Assembly (NCBI GenBank): GCA_001600415.1
Contig: BCJX01000004.1
Coordinates: forward strand, 2,069,064 to 2,133,063
DNA: 64,000 bases
Source of the DNA: Pascua guehoae
Taxonomy: Eukaryota > Basidiomycota > Tremellomycetes > Trichosporonales > Trichosporonaceae
Direction: 5' to 3'
Shown here in pieces: positions 11,376 to 21,666 of the stretch. The notes below the pieces were generated by a model. The model searched no databases and had not been told where the DNA came from. It was given only the letters and a program-made list of their open reading frames with translations. Position 1 is the stretch's first letter. Each line of letters opens with the position of its first letter. A program made the position numbers and the translations under genes.

Positions 11376-14300
11376 ATGAATCCTGTACAGGACGGCGAGC
11401 ACGCCCACACCAGCCAGTTCGAACCTCATACGCAGGCTGGCCTGCCGCCCAGCCAGTACGAGCAGGGTGTGCACGACAGCGGCGGCCTCCATGCTCGCCA
11501 CCACCAGAACAACGAGGGACTTGGGCCTGGTACTGTGACTGGGCAGAATGTCCGCTACAACGACGAGGATCTGCAGCATGACAACGCGCAAGAACTGCAC
11601 ACCGAGTATGACGAGAAGGGCCTCCACCCCGCGTACAGCAATGAAAAGCGCCGCGACCCAGAGGTCACCGTGCTCTCTGCGGCGGAGGAGGGAGCGGCCC
11701 AGCAGTGAGCCTAGTTAGCCATGCAGAGGTTCAAGATGTACTGACCTGGGAAAGCGATCTCGAGCTCACCGGAAACGAGCTGGATGACCTCGAACACAAG
11801 CTCGATTTGATGACCACCGAGCGGGCCACCAAGGTGGGGGTTGACACACGCTACGCCTCATTCGCCGCGATCCACAGCTGACGCAGGTCAGATCATTTCG
11901 CAACTGTACATGATCCACGAGCACGACCCGAACTTCCCTCGCCCGGCCCTCGATCGCATGCAAGAGTTCCTCCAAGCACCGGACAGCAAGGATCACCCGG
12001 ACCTTCTTCGCGAGATGAAGGTGGAAGCACTCCTGGCCACGGAAAACTCGCCCTACCTCGAAGTCCGCGCCAATGTCGACCCCACCGACGACGTGACGAC
12101 CCCGGCCCTCACGTTCCGTGTCCTGCTCGTTGGGAGCATCTTTTCGGCCTGCGGCGCTTTCATCGACACGCTCTTTGGCTATCGCAACCTGCCCGTGTCG
12201 GTTGGTCCGAATGTCGCCCAGCTGCTGGCTTGTGAGTGTCACAACAATGGGGTACCCTGTTGTGGCCGCACATGGGTCGGCCCAACCCTGAATCTGGGGT
12301 GATCCCCGTGGGGTGATCCTGGGGAGGGACCCCGACAACCTCCACCGCCACACTGCCACACTGCCACCCAACTCCACACACCACGTTCAAACGGCTGACA
12401 ACCACAGACCCGTGCTGCAAGGCGCTGGAGCGTCTCCCGACCCGCAAGTTCCGCATCTTTGGTAAAGAATGCAGCCTTAATCCAGGCCCGTTTAATAAAA
12501 AGGAGCACATGCTCATCACCATTATGGCAAATGTGTCATTTGGCGCCCCGTACACCAACTACATCGTTCCCGCGCAAGCTCTGCCCCAGTTTTTCAATCA
12601 AGAGTTTGCGTACAATCGCGGGTACCAGTTCTTGAACACTCTGGGGACCAACTTTGGTACGTATTGTCACGTATTGTCCGCTGTCAAGAGAACGGGAAGA
12701 ATCCAGAGAATTTGATTGAGAGTCGACCTCGGACCCGCTGGTCGAGACCATGGGCGTCTATCTGGCCCCTCTAGATGATTGTTTCCTATGGAAAACCCCA
12801 TACATTTTTCCTGCAAACATTTGCTGATGTGTCTACAGTTGGCTACGGTCTCGCTGGCCTCACTCGCCGTTTCCTCGTCTACCCAGCCATTGCTGTCTGG
12901 CCATCGTCCCTGGTGATCATCGGTCTGAACAAGGCGTTCCACACCAAGACCAACGAGACCGTCAGAGGTCCATTTGGTACGACGTGGAAGATGTCCCGTG
13001 AAAAGTTCTTCCTCTGCTCATTCTTGGCCATGTTTATGTGAGTGTTGGGGTCTCGTTCCCAACAAAACCACGCTCGCTGACCCCAATATCAGCTGGTTCT
13101 GGTTCCCCGGGTACCTATTCCAGGCCCTGTCGGTCTTCAGTTGGATGACGTGGATTGCGCCAAACAATGCCAACCTCGACACTGTCACTGGATTCTTTGG
13201 TGGCATGGGTCTGAACCCTTGGCCGACGTTTGACTGGAACAACTTGACCGTCTGGCTCTATCCGCTCACGATCCCGACCTTTTCGATTATCAACATGTTT
13301 TTCGGCATTCTCATCGGCGCGTTCATGTGAGTGGATAGGAGCGATGGCATAGTCTTGGACCCGAATCTAACAGCTACAGGACACTCGCAGTGTACTATCA
13401 GAATGGTTGGAACACCGGCTACATGCCGATCAACTCGAACACTGCCTTTGACAACACTGGAGTCCCGTTCAACGTCTCCCGAATCCTTACCGATGGCGAA
13501 TTTGATAACGAAAAGTACCAGGCATACTCCCAACCGTGGATGTCTGCGGGCTACTGCATCTCGTTCCTATGGTACTTTGCCCTCTACTCTTCGAGTACGT
13601 ACCACACCCTTCCCCCATGCAACCCGCCGCGGTTAACACGTTACAGCTGCCACCTACGTCGCGATTTATCACCGCCACGATGTTGTGCTGGGCTTCAGGG
13701 CCCTGGGAAAGAGCATCAAGCGGTCATTCAAGCGGCTCCCTGAGACTGAGGAGCTCGAGGACGACCTCTCTGAAGACGTCCACTACAGGCTGATGAAGAA
13801 GTACCCCGAGGTGCCAGAGTGGCAGTATCTCATCGTCCTCCTCATCTCGATGGTTCTCGGCATGGTCGGTGTCGGTATTTACCCGACGCACACCCACCAC
13901 CCCGGCCGTCCTCATGTTTGGTATCATCATGCCGCTCATCATCATTCTTCCATGCGGAATTATCCAGGCGGTAACGGGTATCCCCGTCCCGCTCAATGTC
14001 CTCGCCGAAGTCATCGGCGGTGCCCTCGTTGCAGGCAACGCAAACGGCCTCATGTATTTCAAGACGTACGGGTATATTGGTGCGTTGCTTTAATACTGAC
14101 TGGGCCTCTGGCTAACCCACCCGCAGCCGTCTACCAAGCACTCGCATTCTGCAGTGATCTCAAGCTCGCTCACTATCTGAAAATCCCGCCTCGTTCAACC
14201 TTTTACATGCAGCTCTGGGCCACGCTCATCTACTGCATCGTCTCTGCTTGCGTCTTCAATCTGGCCCTTAGCTTCAAGGGTGTTTGCACTGCTGAAGCAG

Positions 14301-14896
14301 AGTTCCGCTTTACGTGTCCAAACCAAAGGACCTTCTTCACCTCTACCGTCTTCTGGGGTACCCTCAGCCCAAAGCGCCTGTTTGGTCCAGGCAAGCGCTA
14401 CAACCTGATGCTTCTTGGGTTCCCACTGGGAGTGGTAATGGTCCTAAGTACGTTATTCTCGCACTGTCAGTTTGCGCTAACGCCCATAGTCTACTGGGGC
14501 CTTAGGAAGATGTTCCCGCGGTCCGAGTTCCTTCGCCAAGTCCACCCAGTCATGATTGCCGCTGGCCCTTCCACGTGGGGATCGCCGTACAACATGAGCT
14601 ACTTTATCGGCAACGTGTATGTGGTCCTCATCTCGTTCCAGTGGCTCAGGAAGCGCTACACTGGGTTCTGGGCCAAGTACAACTATGTGATCGCGGCCTC
14701 GTTCCCTGCTGGTATCGCCATCGCGACGCTCGTCATCTTCTTTGGCCTCCAGATCCCGCATGGCGGCATCGAGGTCAACTGGTGGGGCAACAATGTCGTC
14801 GGTCTTGGTTGTGAGGGCCAAGGTGGTTGTCCCAATCTCCAAGTCCCCGAAGTCGGCTATTGGGGTGACGCCCCTGGAAGCGGCAAGTTCACGTAA
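11376..14896 (+). pseudogene. OPT-family oligopeptide transporter with frameshift in exon 8
   Basis: Ten exons join well: 11376-11704, 11755-11833, 11892-12231, 12408-12656, 12839-13037, 13093-13326, 13380-13594, 13647-14079, 14127-14447, 14490-14896. The product would be a polytopic plasma- or vacuolar-membrane transporter of the OPT family. After a hydrophilic N-tail it shows the family's NPGPF motif, many membrane segments, GYCISFLWYFALYSS, PCGIIQAVTGIPVPLNVL, GYI before the next helix, and WWGN near the C-terminus. All intron phases agree except that the conserved IYPTHTTPAV segment is interrupted: a 4-nt CACC duplication at about 13895-13898 shifts the frame inside exon 8. No plausible intron repairs this. 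It is either a recent null allele or a sequence error; if the latter, this is an ordinary functional gene of about 860 residues. Confidence 0.85.
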
Positions 14897-15556
14897 GGAC
14901 GAGAGCTGCACCTCCTTGTCCTCGATGTATGCCGCCGCCAAGAATGCTGTCCCCTTTGCCAATCTTGCGTACCGCACCCGTGTCAATGTGAGTCCTTCCT
15001 TCTCCTGAGCGTATGCTGACGGGAAGGCAAATAGTTTTTGTACTTTGCAGTGGCTCAGAAACAGAATTCAGAAGGTGAACAAAGCTCAGAAGGTGATCCA
15101 AGTAATTTAATCCAATTGCCGTGATGCAACCAGTCGTGTCAAATGAGGAGCTTATCTCAATCCTTTCGAGTTATCGTTTCTATTCTTCGTGTGTTGGAGG
15201 CTGAGAACTGTATTCTAAAGGGTAGTTCCCTTTCAACTAACATATTCAACGGTGGGGCTAGTTGTCAGTGCGGAATCGAGAGTCACACAGACTATGAAGA
15301 TGGAGTACACAATCGTTGAACACACAAGGAAAAATGCACCCGGTAGTGTCTTTATCCACCCCGCGATGAACTCAATGGCCAAGATCTCCCAAGGTGAGAA
15401 CTGGTTTAGCCAACGGCTTGCGTCACAAGTACATTACATGGAGCCCATCCGGCGGCCTGTGCGTTTTGCTTGAGCCTTTCACTTTAGACTGAGGGACAGC
15501 TGGAGACACAAAGCCGCGGGGCTGAAGCCTTGTGTTCAAGCACAGAGGCACATGCC
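14897..15556. other. Convergent intergenic region
   Basis: Two genes end toward each other here (OPT from the left, carrier-like gene from the right). No ORF with a domain is seen. Confidence 0.5.
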
Positions 15557-16695
15557 CTACATGTACGCAGTTAACCACGTTGTTGGCAACGCAGCAATGA
15601 CAGAGACGAGGCACGTCCAGATCCAACCGCGGTAGAACGCAGCTAGGCCTTCCTCGTTTGCAACCTTGCGGAAGCAGTCGATGAGGCCTTCGTACGGCTC
15701 GGATTCCGGGCGCAGTGTGACGACATCCTCGTCCATGTTGTAGTGCTCTGCCGCCCTAATGTATTCCTCGTGGTCGTATTGCTCGTCACCAGGGATGTAT
15801 TGGTCGTCACCGAGATTGGGCTGGACGCTGAGTTTGGCCATAACTACATCGAGCGGGCACACCCATATCGTAGTCATAACCTGGAAGACGACAAAGAGGA
15901 GACGACGTAAGACATGCCCAGGAGAGACGTCCTCTTTGTCGCCCAGAGGAAGGTCGTCGACGAAGATGCCCACGGCAGTTGTCGCACTGAAGGTAATGAG
16001 CTGCAGAATGGTGGCGATGACAAGGCCGCTGGGGTAGAGTGCGAGAAAGTGTGCGTTCTCGTACGGCGAGAGGAGGATTTTAAGTGTGGCTCGGACGTCG
16101 CGTAGGCGGTACGGGGTGACAATGCACCGGTTGGCAACGATGACAGCCGGTATCGCCGCAAGAACAATGATCGCATTGATCGCAGTAACACCTGCAATCT
16201 TTGGCAGGGGCAGCCAGCTGGACATGGCGGTGCCGACCAGCGAGACGACCGACGCGATCATTATGACGATAAACAAGGGGACAATCCCTGCAGTCAGCAG
16301 CCGAGTTGACAGCTAAAACCTACCCTTGAACAGGCCGCCGACGCCTTCAATCTCGTAGGTACGCCGAATAGTGCCAAAGACGGATAGGGGCTGCGGCCCA
16401 GAGCTGTCGTCAGTCCCATCCACCCGGCAGAGTGTGTGTCAAGTTACAATTTTGGCAATCCGTCCTCCAGGCTCACAGAGCGTGGATTGTAGTTGGCGCG
16501 CATACGCACGAGCGCAAAGCCGACCACCATGGCGGCGGCCATGAAGATGAACGATCCCACAAACATGAACAACAACTCCGCGGTGCTGGGGAGTGGGATC
16601 GTTGAGGGGTCACCATGCGTGGTGTTGCCCGAAGGGCCGTCAGCCAACAGTGACAAGTCGGCGAAGCCTCTAGTGTAGAGGGAGGTAGCGATCAT
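15557..16695 (-). CDS. Mitochondrial-carrier-like membrane protein
   Basis: Three exons (16695-16448, 16403-16324, 16287-15557) give 352 residues. A membrane segment near residues 30-55 (ELLFMFVGSFIFMAAAMVVG) is followed by EIEGVGGLFKGIVPLF, which resembles the second half of a carrier repeat. Further hydrophobic stretches come next, then CPLDVVMAKLSVQ, close to the carrier signature PxDxxKxR, and CFRKVANEEGLAAFYRGW, a typical matrix-helix/GxxxFYRG motif. Only part of the tripartite repeat is well conserved, so this is a divergent member; transport substrate unknown. The GTAACT donor of the first intron is chosen because it alone keeps frame, and the intron has a good CTGAC branch site. Confidence 0.65.
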
Positions 16696-17015
16696 GGTGG
16701 TGTGGATGGTTGACAGTGAGGACGATGGTTTCGACACAGCGAGCACCACAACACCCCCTCATAGCGGCCCCCAAGAGCGTTGCCTTGACAACATGGTGAA
16801 GCATGAAGCTTGTGAGCGACCAAGTAGCGTGACGTTATGACGATGCCCAGCCCCACGTGATCGACATTCCTCGCCAAGATCGGCAACCTTGCTCCAACCC
16901 TGAAGACCCCGAGAGAAGAACAAGAACGGGTGATGTCGAAACAAGATCAGACGTCGAGTGGTTCATCCATCCTCATTGACGCGGTCTTAATTAGGTCACC
17001 TGCAGCTATAAACAG
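16696..17015. other. Short intergenic region
   Basis: No gene seen; it would hold the promoter of the carrier-like gene and the 5' flank of tRNA-Arg. Confidence 0.5.
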
Positions 17016-17113
17016 GCCCTCATAGCGTAGAGGTTTATCGCGTTTGGCTTCGATTTGTCATTCATTTGACAAAGACATACCAAAAGGTCGCAGGTTCGAC
17101 CCCTGCTGGGGGC
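17016..17113 (+). tRNA. tRNA-Arg(UCG) with 25-nt intron
   Basis: The acceptor stem GCCCTCA pairs with TGGGGGC (one U-G). The D stem is GCG/CGC, the anticodon stem TTTGG/CCAAA and the T stem GCAGG/CCTGC around TTCGACC. The anticodon TCG is at 17050-17052, and A37 is followed by a 25-nt intron (17054-17078). All invariant positions of the T loop are present. Confidence 0.9.
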
Positions 17114-17782
17114 TGAAGAGTGTTCAGCACATCTTTTTGGAGTTGTTTGCCGGGGGTTGGCGGATCCCCACCACATCTTTTTGGAATAACTTTTTGAGTC
17201 CTCTAGAATGAATTTGAAGGGCGCTTGTATCGCTCCTATACTTACATTCAATGAGAAGCGTGTCGCTTTTGCCAAGGAGCGTTTCACATCAAATGCGGCG
17301 GTGGAGTGTTGGGAGGAGGATCAGCAGTGGTGACTTGGGGGGACAGTTCACCGCCTTCTATTGGATACGTGTTCGGACGACTACAGGAGATGGGGACTAC
17401 ATTTGTGCCCAGAGGAGGCTCCACTGAGGTCCTGTGCCTTGCACTTGTAAGAATCCCCATTTGCATGTGGACTCCTTGGTGAACTTCCTGACAGTTCAAA
17501 GTCTCGCTCAATGCCATTCTGAGGAGTTGCCCCAACGCCAGGCATCCTTCATCATCAGCCACATCGTATACGATTCATCCTATGTAAAACCCGTGTGTCA
17601 TCATCATCATCTGCTACGTAAATCGTGTGTATCTACCAACCATGCTGTTCGTCACTCCTTCTTCCAATTCATTTTCTTGCTCTCTCCATTCCCTCACTCG
17701 CTGCCTTGATATGTTCGTCCCGAGCCCGGGCTCGATTCCTTTTAACCCATCTTCTTCGGGTCCCCTTTTGACTCGCACCGCC
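17114..17782. other. Intergenic region 3' of the SMP/C2 gene
   Basis: No gene. An imperfect direct repeat of about 16 nt (acatctttttgga) flanks 17130-17146 and 17172-17186, just downstream of tRNA-Arg. A T-rich stretch at 17640-17710 may be the 3' UTR of the gene on its right. Confidence 0.45.
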
Positions 17783-19316
17783 TTAAACAGCAGCCTTGGT
17801 GCCACGCAGGATGAGGGCCGCGCGAATAGTCGCACCGTTGCCCTGGAGGGCAAACTCCTTCTGGAGGGCGAGGCCAGGCGCGGCCAGGACCTCCTGGAGG
17901 TTGACATCAACAAAGCCCGTCTCCTTCTCGCCGTCCATGAGCACAAGGCGCACGGGAGCGGCACCGGATACGGCCACGGCAGCCGAGAGGGGCATAGTGA
18001 ACCCAACATCGTACGAGGGGTTCTGGATGTCGGAGCCGGGTGCATCGGTCTTGATTCCAGTGCGGAACTTGGACTCGCCCCACTTGATCGCGACGCTCGG
18101 CTTGAGCTGGGCGCGGTCGCCCGCAATGTTGCGCACAGACGCGATCAGAACCGTGAGGAGGCCGTGCGTACCGGCGTCCTGGCTGTTGAGGCTCGCGGGG
18201 TCGGCAACGAGGTGCAGGAACTGGCCGCGGACCTTGATCGTGCCGTCGGTTTCGGCGCCGTTGTGGACCAGGCGCAACTCGTGCTGGCCACCCGCGAGGA
18301 GCAAGTCCTTGACGGACGTGGTGGCCTTGCCCAGATCGTCATCCGACGTCGTGTCGGAGTCCCTGACGTTGACAGTGAGAGACTGTTCGTGGTCGCAGAT
18401 GAGGAAGTCGTGCGTCTCGTTCCACACCGGGTGACGCTGGTTCTGAATCGTCTTGGTGCGCCACGTCTCACCGACAGTGACGTCGACGTAGCAGTCGGGA
18501 ACGTCGTGGATGAGCTTCTTGAAGAAGCCCTTCTTTCCCTTGTCCTCGCCGAGGTTGGCAGCCGAGTCGACCGTCACACGAAGAATGCCCAGAGGGTGCT
18601 GGTACGTCTTGAACCAGTCGTTGGCCGCGTCCAGCGTGACGAGGAAGCGGTTGGGAAGGACGGCCATCGAGCCCATGATACCCAGGACAATCTTGGTGAT
18701 CTGGCCGTCGATGAAGCCCATGTTGGCAATCTTCGCAACGTCCGTGTAGGTGAACTTGAGGTAGGGTGGGTTGATAAACGCAACCTGGGCGGCGCCAATC
18801 TGGACGTGTGTCAGTCATCGTCATGGACGCGTGTCCGGTTTCAGATCCACACATACCAAGGGAATAACGTTGGTCAGAGGACCAAGCAGCACACTAAGGC
18901 GGCCCTTCAGCTTGACGTGCTCGATTCCAATGCGAGGAATCATCTTGCCGTCAAGCTCAATGTCGCACTCGCCGTCCCAGTCGACGTCGAGGTCCATCTT
19001 GATGGCCCCGCTTTCCATCTTGTGGACGTCCACATTGCCCAGCTTGAGTGGGACTTTGCCGAGGTCGATCTTGGCAAAGTGCAGCGAGTTGAGAGGAGCG
19101 GGGAGCATGCTCGCGAACATGGGCTCGACGATGGACTTTGTCATCTCGGCACCCGCAACGCAGATGTTGGGCCAAAGCTGTGCGACAATGTCGTTCAGGA
19201 AGCCTTTTGCTGTCAGCTTGTGCGGTCTCATGTGAGGGAAGGAAAGGCTGTGTGGACTTACCGGCGCTCTCCGAGCCGCCAGAGGCCGTCAGAGCTGCAA
19301 CGAGAGGAGTGGTCAT
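17783..19316 (-). CDS. SMP-domain and C2-domain lipid-transfer protein (tricalbin/E-Syt-like, no membrane anchor)
   Basis: Exons 19316-19262, 19203-18857 and 18799-17783 give 472 residues. The N-terminal about 190 residues match an SMP (synaptotagmin-like mitochondrial lipid-binding) domain: FLNDIVAQLWPNICVAG, IDLGKVPLKLGNVDVHKM, LDVDWDGECDIEL. A C2 domain follows (LGILRVTVDSAANLGED, then CYVDVTVGETWRTKT and RHPVWNETHDFL), and a second, weaker C2-like part continues from about residue 330 (LLTVLIASVRNIAGD). Family members tether the ER to the plasma membrane and move lipids; they normally begin with a hydrophobic hairpin. Here the SMP starts about 18 residues after the initiator, with no membrane segment. 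I infer a soluble or peripherally bound member. Confidence 0.8.
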
Positions 19317-20045
19317 TGTGGCGATGGAGTGGGTGTGAGGGATAGAGAGGAGAAGTGAGTAGACGTTGCTGAGATGAAGAGGATGGGAAAAGAGGGAAGA
19401 GAGTGGAACAGCGAGCCGGTATATAGAGGATCCAGTGTACCGTACCAGTGTAGCGTCATACCTTGTCACGCCTGTCACGTTGTGCGTGCAACCCATGCAA
19501 CCTGTGCAACCGATGCGCAAGGGAAGGCCAAGCGAAGCGACCTGGATTTGTCGCACCCAAATGTGCCAAGATGGGGCGCGAGCCGATCAAAAGGCAGCCG
19601 ATCAACCTCGACCTCGACCTCACGGGACAAAGGCACACTGACGCGCCAGCCTCTGACGTCATCGGGTCCAGATCAAACACGGTCCATCCATCCCATGACA
19701 ACTCTTTGGAGCCCCAGACTCCCCACCGCAGGTTCCGCAGTCGGAAAGAAAGGCCTCGTCGAGACCTGTTCTCTCGCTCGCTCTCTCTCTCTCTACTCCA
19801 CTCTACTCTTGAATTGTGCTTGTTCGCTGTTCTTCGTCAACGGAGGACGCTTATAATGGCAGAGGGGAGCAAGCTCACAAGTCGGGCTCATCGGAAGACG
19901 AGACTGATCTTGAAAATTCAAGGTCGCTAAGGAGTACCACCACGAATGACCCAGGGTTCCTGCTTGGTTCGCGGCCTGGATGCTAATGCCACGCACAACA
20001 CTGCGTCCGGTACTCCACGTCGCGCACGTCCACGTCCCAAAAAGC
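19317..20045. other. Intergenic region
   Basis: Upstream DNA of the SMP/C2 gene, with a near-tandem gcaacc/catgc repeat at about 19485-19515 and a (ct)n run at 19765-19795. No gene seen. Confidence 0.5.
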
Positions 20046-20046
20046 T

Positions 20047-20173
20047 TCTCCGCCAGGGAGTCGAACCCTGCTCTATCGCGATCTCCAGCTGGTCGAGCTG
20101 CCGAGGTGGCTGCTCGCCGTCGCCGAGACTCTCTGCTGAGAGGCGATTATACTCACCGATATACTAGCGAAGA
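20047..20173 (-). tRNA. tRNA-Glu(CUC) with 56-nt intron
   Basis: On the minus strand TCTTCGC pairs with GCGGAGA (one U-G). The anticodon stem is ATCGC/GCGAT and the T stem CAGGG/CCCTG around TTCGACT. The anticodon CTC is complementary to 20138-20140, with A37, and C38 after the intron, as in other fungal tRNA-Glu. The intron covers 20081-20136 (56 nt), long for a nuclear tRNA intron. A D arm with the GGTGAG loop is present. Confidence 0.85.
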
Positions 20174-20544
20174 GGCGATGATTCCAACGCCTCGCTCTGA
20201 AAGAGCATGGGTCCCACTATCGCTAGAGAGAAAGGAGCCCCGGGATCGACATTGCAACAGCCAAATCTCCGGCTCGCAACACTGTCTTAGAAGTGCGCAG
20301 CGTGCCCCCTGTGATCTGACCGGCATCCCAAACAACCCTCTCACCACGACCAATAACTCCTGACACAGTGCGGTACATCATGAGCGTGCCCTACCGTAAA
20401 CTCCTTCGTACAACAGATACTACCTAAGGAATCCTCGGCTAGCTACCTACGAGGTCCATTGCCTGTGGGTCCGGCTACCGCAGTCCCTACTCGATCCGAG
20501 TCCAACCGTCCATCGCGGTTCAAGTCAATCTCCATCAGCCCCTT
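20174..20544. other. Intergenic region 3' of the lysozyme gene
   Basis: No gene seen between tRNA-Glu and the lysozyme stop codon. Confidence 0.5.
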
Positions 20545-21666
20545 CTACCCGTCACAGGTGGGAAACGCCTCCATCCCCGAGGGCGTATTAAACAACACCA
20601 CCTCGGCTGCCCTCCTCCTCACCAAGCCCGGAAGGACATTGCCACCAGCCTTGTTCCACCTCGGCAGCTCTTCCCCCGCAACCGTCCCCGGATCCTGCTT
20701 CATATTCAGCCGCGCCACGAGGGTGCTGGGCGCGACCGCCCCACAGCCGACATTATACGTCCAGCTTGTGAGCGCCGCCCACTGGTTGGCGTTGAGCGTG
20801 ACGTTCATCGCATTCAGCGCGGATCCCAGGCAGCCAGTGTAGGTCGGCAGGTCGGCGAGGAGGAGGGCCGAGGCTGTTTCGGGCGTGAGTGGGAACATGT
20901 AGCCCTTGGCCGTTACGTCCGAGCACCCTGGGAGGGTGCATTTGTGCCCGTAGCCGACGGTGGGGAGGCCGACCGGGTCGGGAGCAGGCGAGGGGACAAA
21001 TCCTTCGAATTCTTTGATTAGGGACTGGCCGGCCGCGTTGGGAAGGGGGCAGGGGCCCGGACTGGGGTTGCCTTCACCGCCGCCGTCGCCGCCGCCGCCT
21101 CCACCCCCGTTGCCGTTTCCGCCACCGTTTCCGCCCCCGTTACCACCGCCTCCGTTTCCACCGCCTCCGTTTCCACCGCCTCCGTTTNNNNNNNNNNNNN
21201 NNNNNNNNNNNNNNNNNNNNNNNNNNNNNNNNNNNNNNNNNNNNNNNNNNNNNNNNNNNNNNNNNNNNNNNNNNNNNNNNNNNNNNNNNNNNNNNNNNNN
21301 NNNNNNNNNNNNNNNNNNNNNNNNNNNNNNNNNNNNNCCTCCACCACCCCCTCCACCATTAGCACCCCCTCCACCACTCCCCCCGCCACACCTACGCACC
21401 CGCCACCCATACCGCCGAACATAGACGTCGGGCACATAACACCCGTCGCCCGTGAGATCCCACAGCTGCCGTCCCACAGCGGCCTGGCACACGAGCGCGA
21501 CGCGGTCGCCACGGGTGTAGGTGCACACGGGGCGGCAGGAGGTGTAGGGGTTGGGGGCGGCGCAGCATGTGACGCTGGACGGGAGGATGGGGAAGGTCGG
21601 GGTTGTGGGGGTGGGGTGGGCGAGGATTGTGAGGAGGAAGGGGAGGAGGATGGGGAGGGGGTGCAT
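20545..21666 (-). CDS. Secreted modular lysozyme: SH3-like module, Gly/Asn linker, GH24 domain
   Basis: A single open frame (crossing the N gap) starts at ATG 21666 with a signal peptide (MHPLPILLPFLLTILAHP). A Cys-rich module of about 60 residues follows, containing CTYTRGDRVALVCQA and GDGCYVPDVYV, the pattern of bacterial-type SH3 domains. Next comes a long (NGGGG)n linker broken by a 150-N assembly gap, then a phage-type lysozyme domain: SLIKEFEGF with the catalytic Glu, TVGYGHKC, a central helix, and NQWAALTSWTYNVGCGA. The T4-lysozyme-family Glu-(x)n-Thr arrangement is preserved. The protein should be exported and cleave bacterial peptidoglycan. Its module order resembles phage or bacterial endolysins, so an old horizontal transfer is plausible. 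The gene is intronless in a window where most genes are intron-dense. The true linker length is unknown. Confidence 0.85.
   Translation of the reverse strand: MHPLPILLPFLLTILAHPTPTTPTFPILPSSVTCCAAPNPYTSCRPVCTYTRGDRVALVCQAAVGRQLWDLTGDGCYVPDVYVRRYGWRVRRCGGGSGGGGANGGGGGGXXXXXXXXXXXXXXXXXXXXXXXXXXXXXXXXXXXXXXXXXXXXXXXXXXXNGGGGNGGGGNGGGGNGGGNGGGNGNGGGGGGGDGGGEGNPSPGPCPLPNAAGQSLIKEFEGFVPSPAPDPVGLPTVGYGHKCTLPGCSDVTAKGYMFPLTPETASALLLADLPTYTGCLGSALNAMNVTLNANQWAALTSWTYNVGCGAVAPSTLVARLNMKQDPGTVAGEELPRWNKAGGNVLPGLVRRRAAEVVLFNTPSGMEAFPTCDG
21143..21349. repeat. 15-bp minisatellite with assembly gap in the lysozyme linker
   Basis: Tandem ccgcctccgtttcca-type units encode Asn-Gly-Gly-Gly-Gly on the minus strand. 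The array runs into N bases at 21188-21337 and resumes as related Gly codons after the gap. The round 150 N may be a placeholder, so copy number cannot be trusted. Confidence 0.8.

Noticed and set aside
17627..19345. 572-codon plus-strand ORF antisense to the SMP/C2 gene
   Set aside because: The spliced minus-strand gene has clear domains; the antisense frame is open only because of codon bias.
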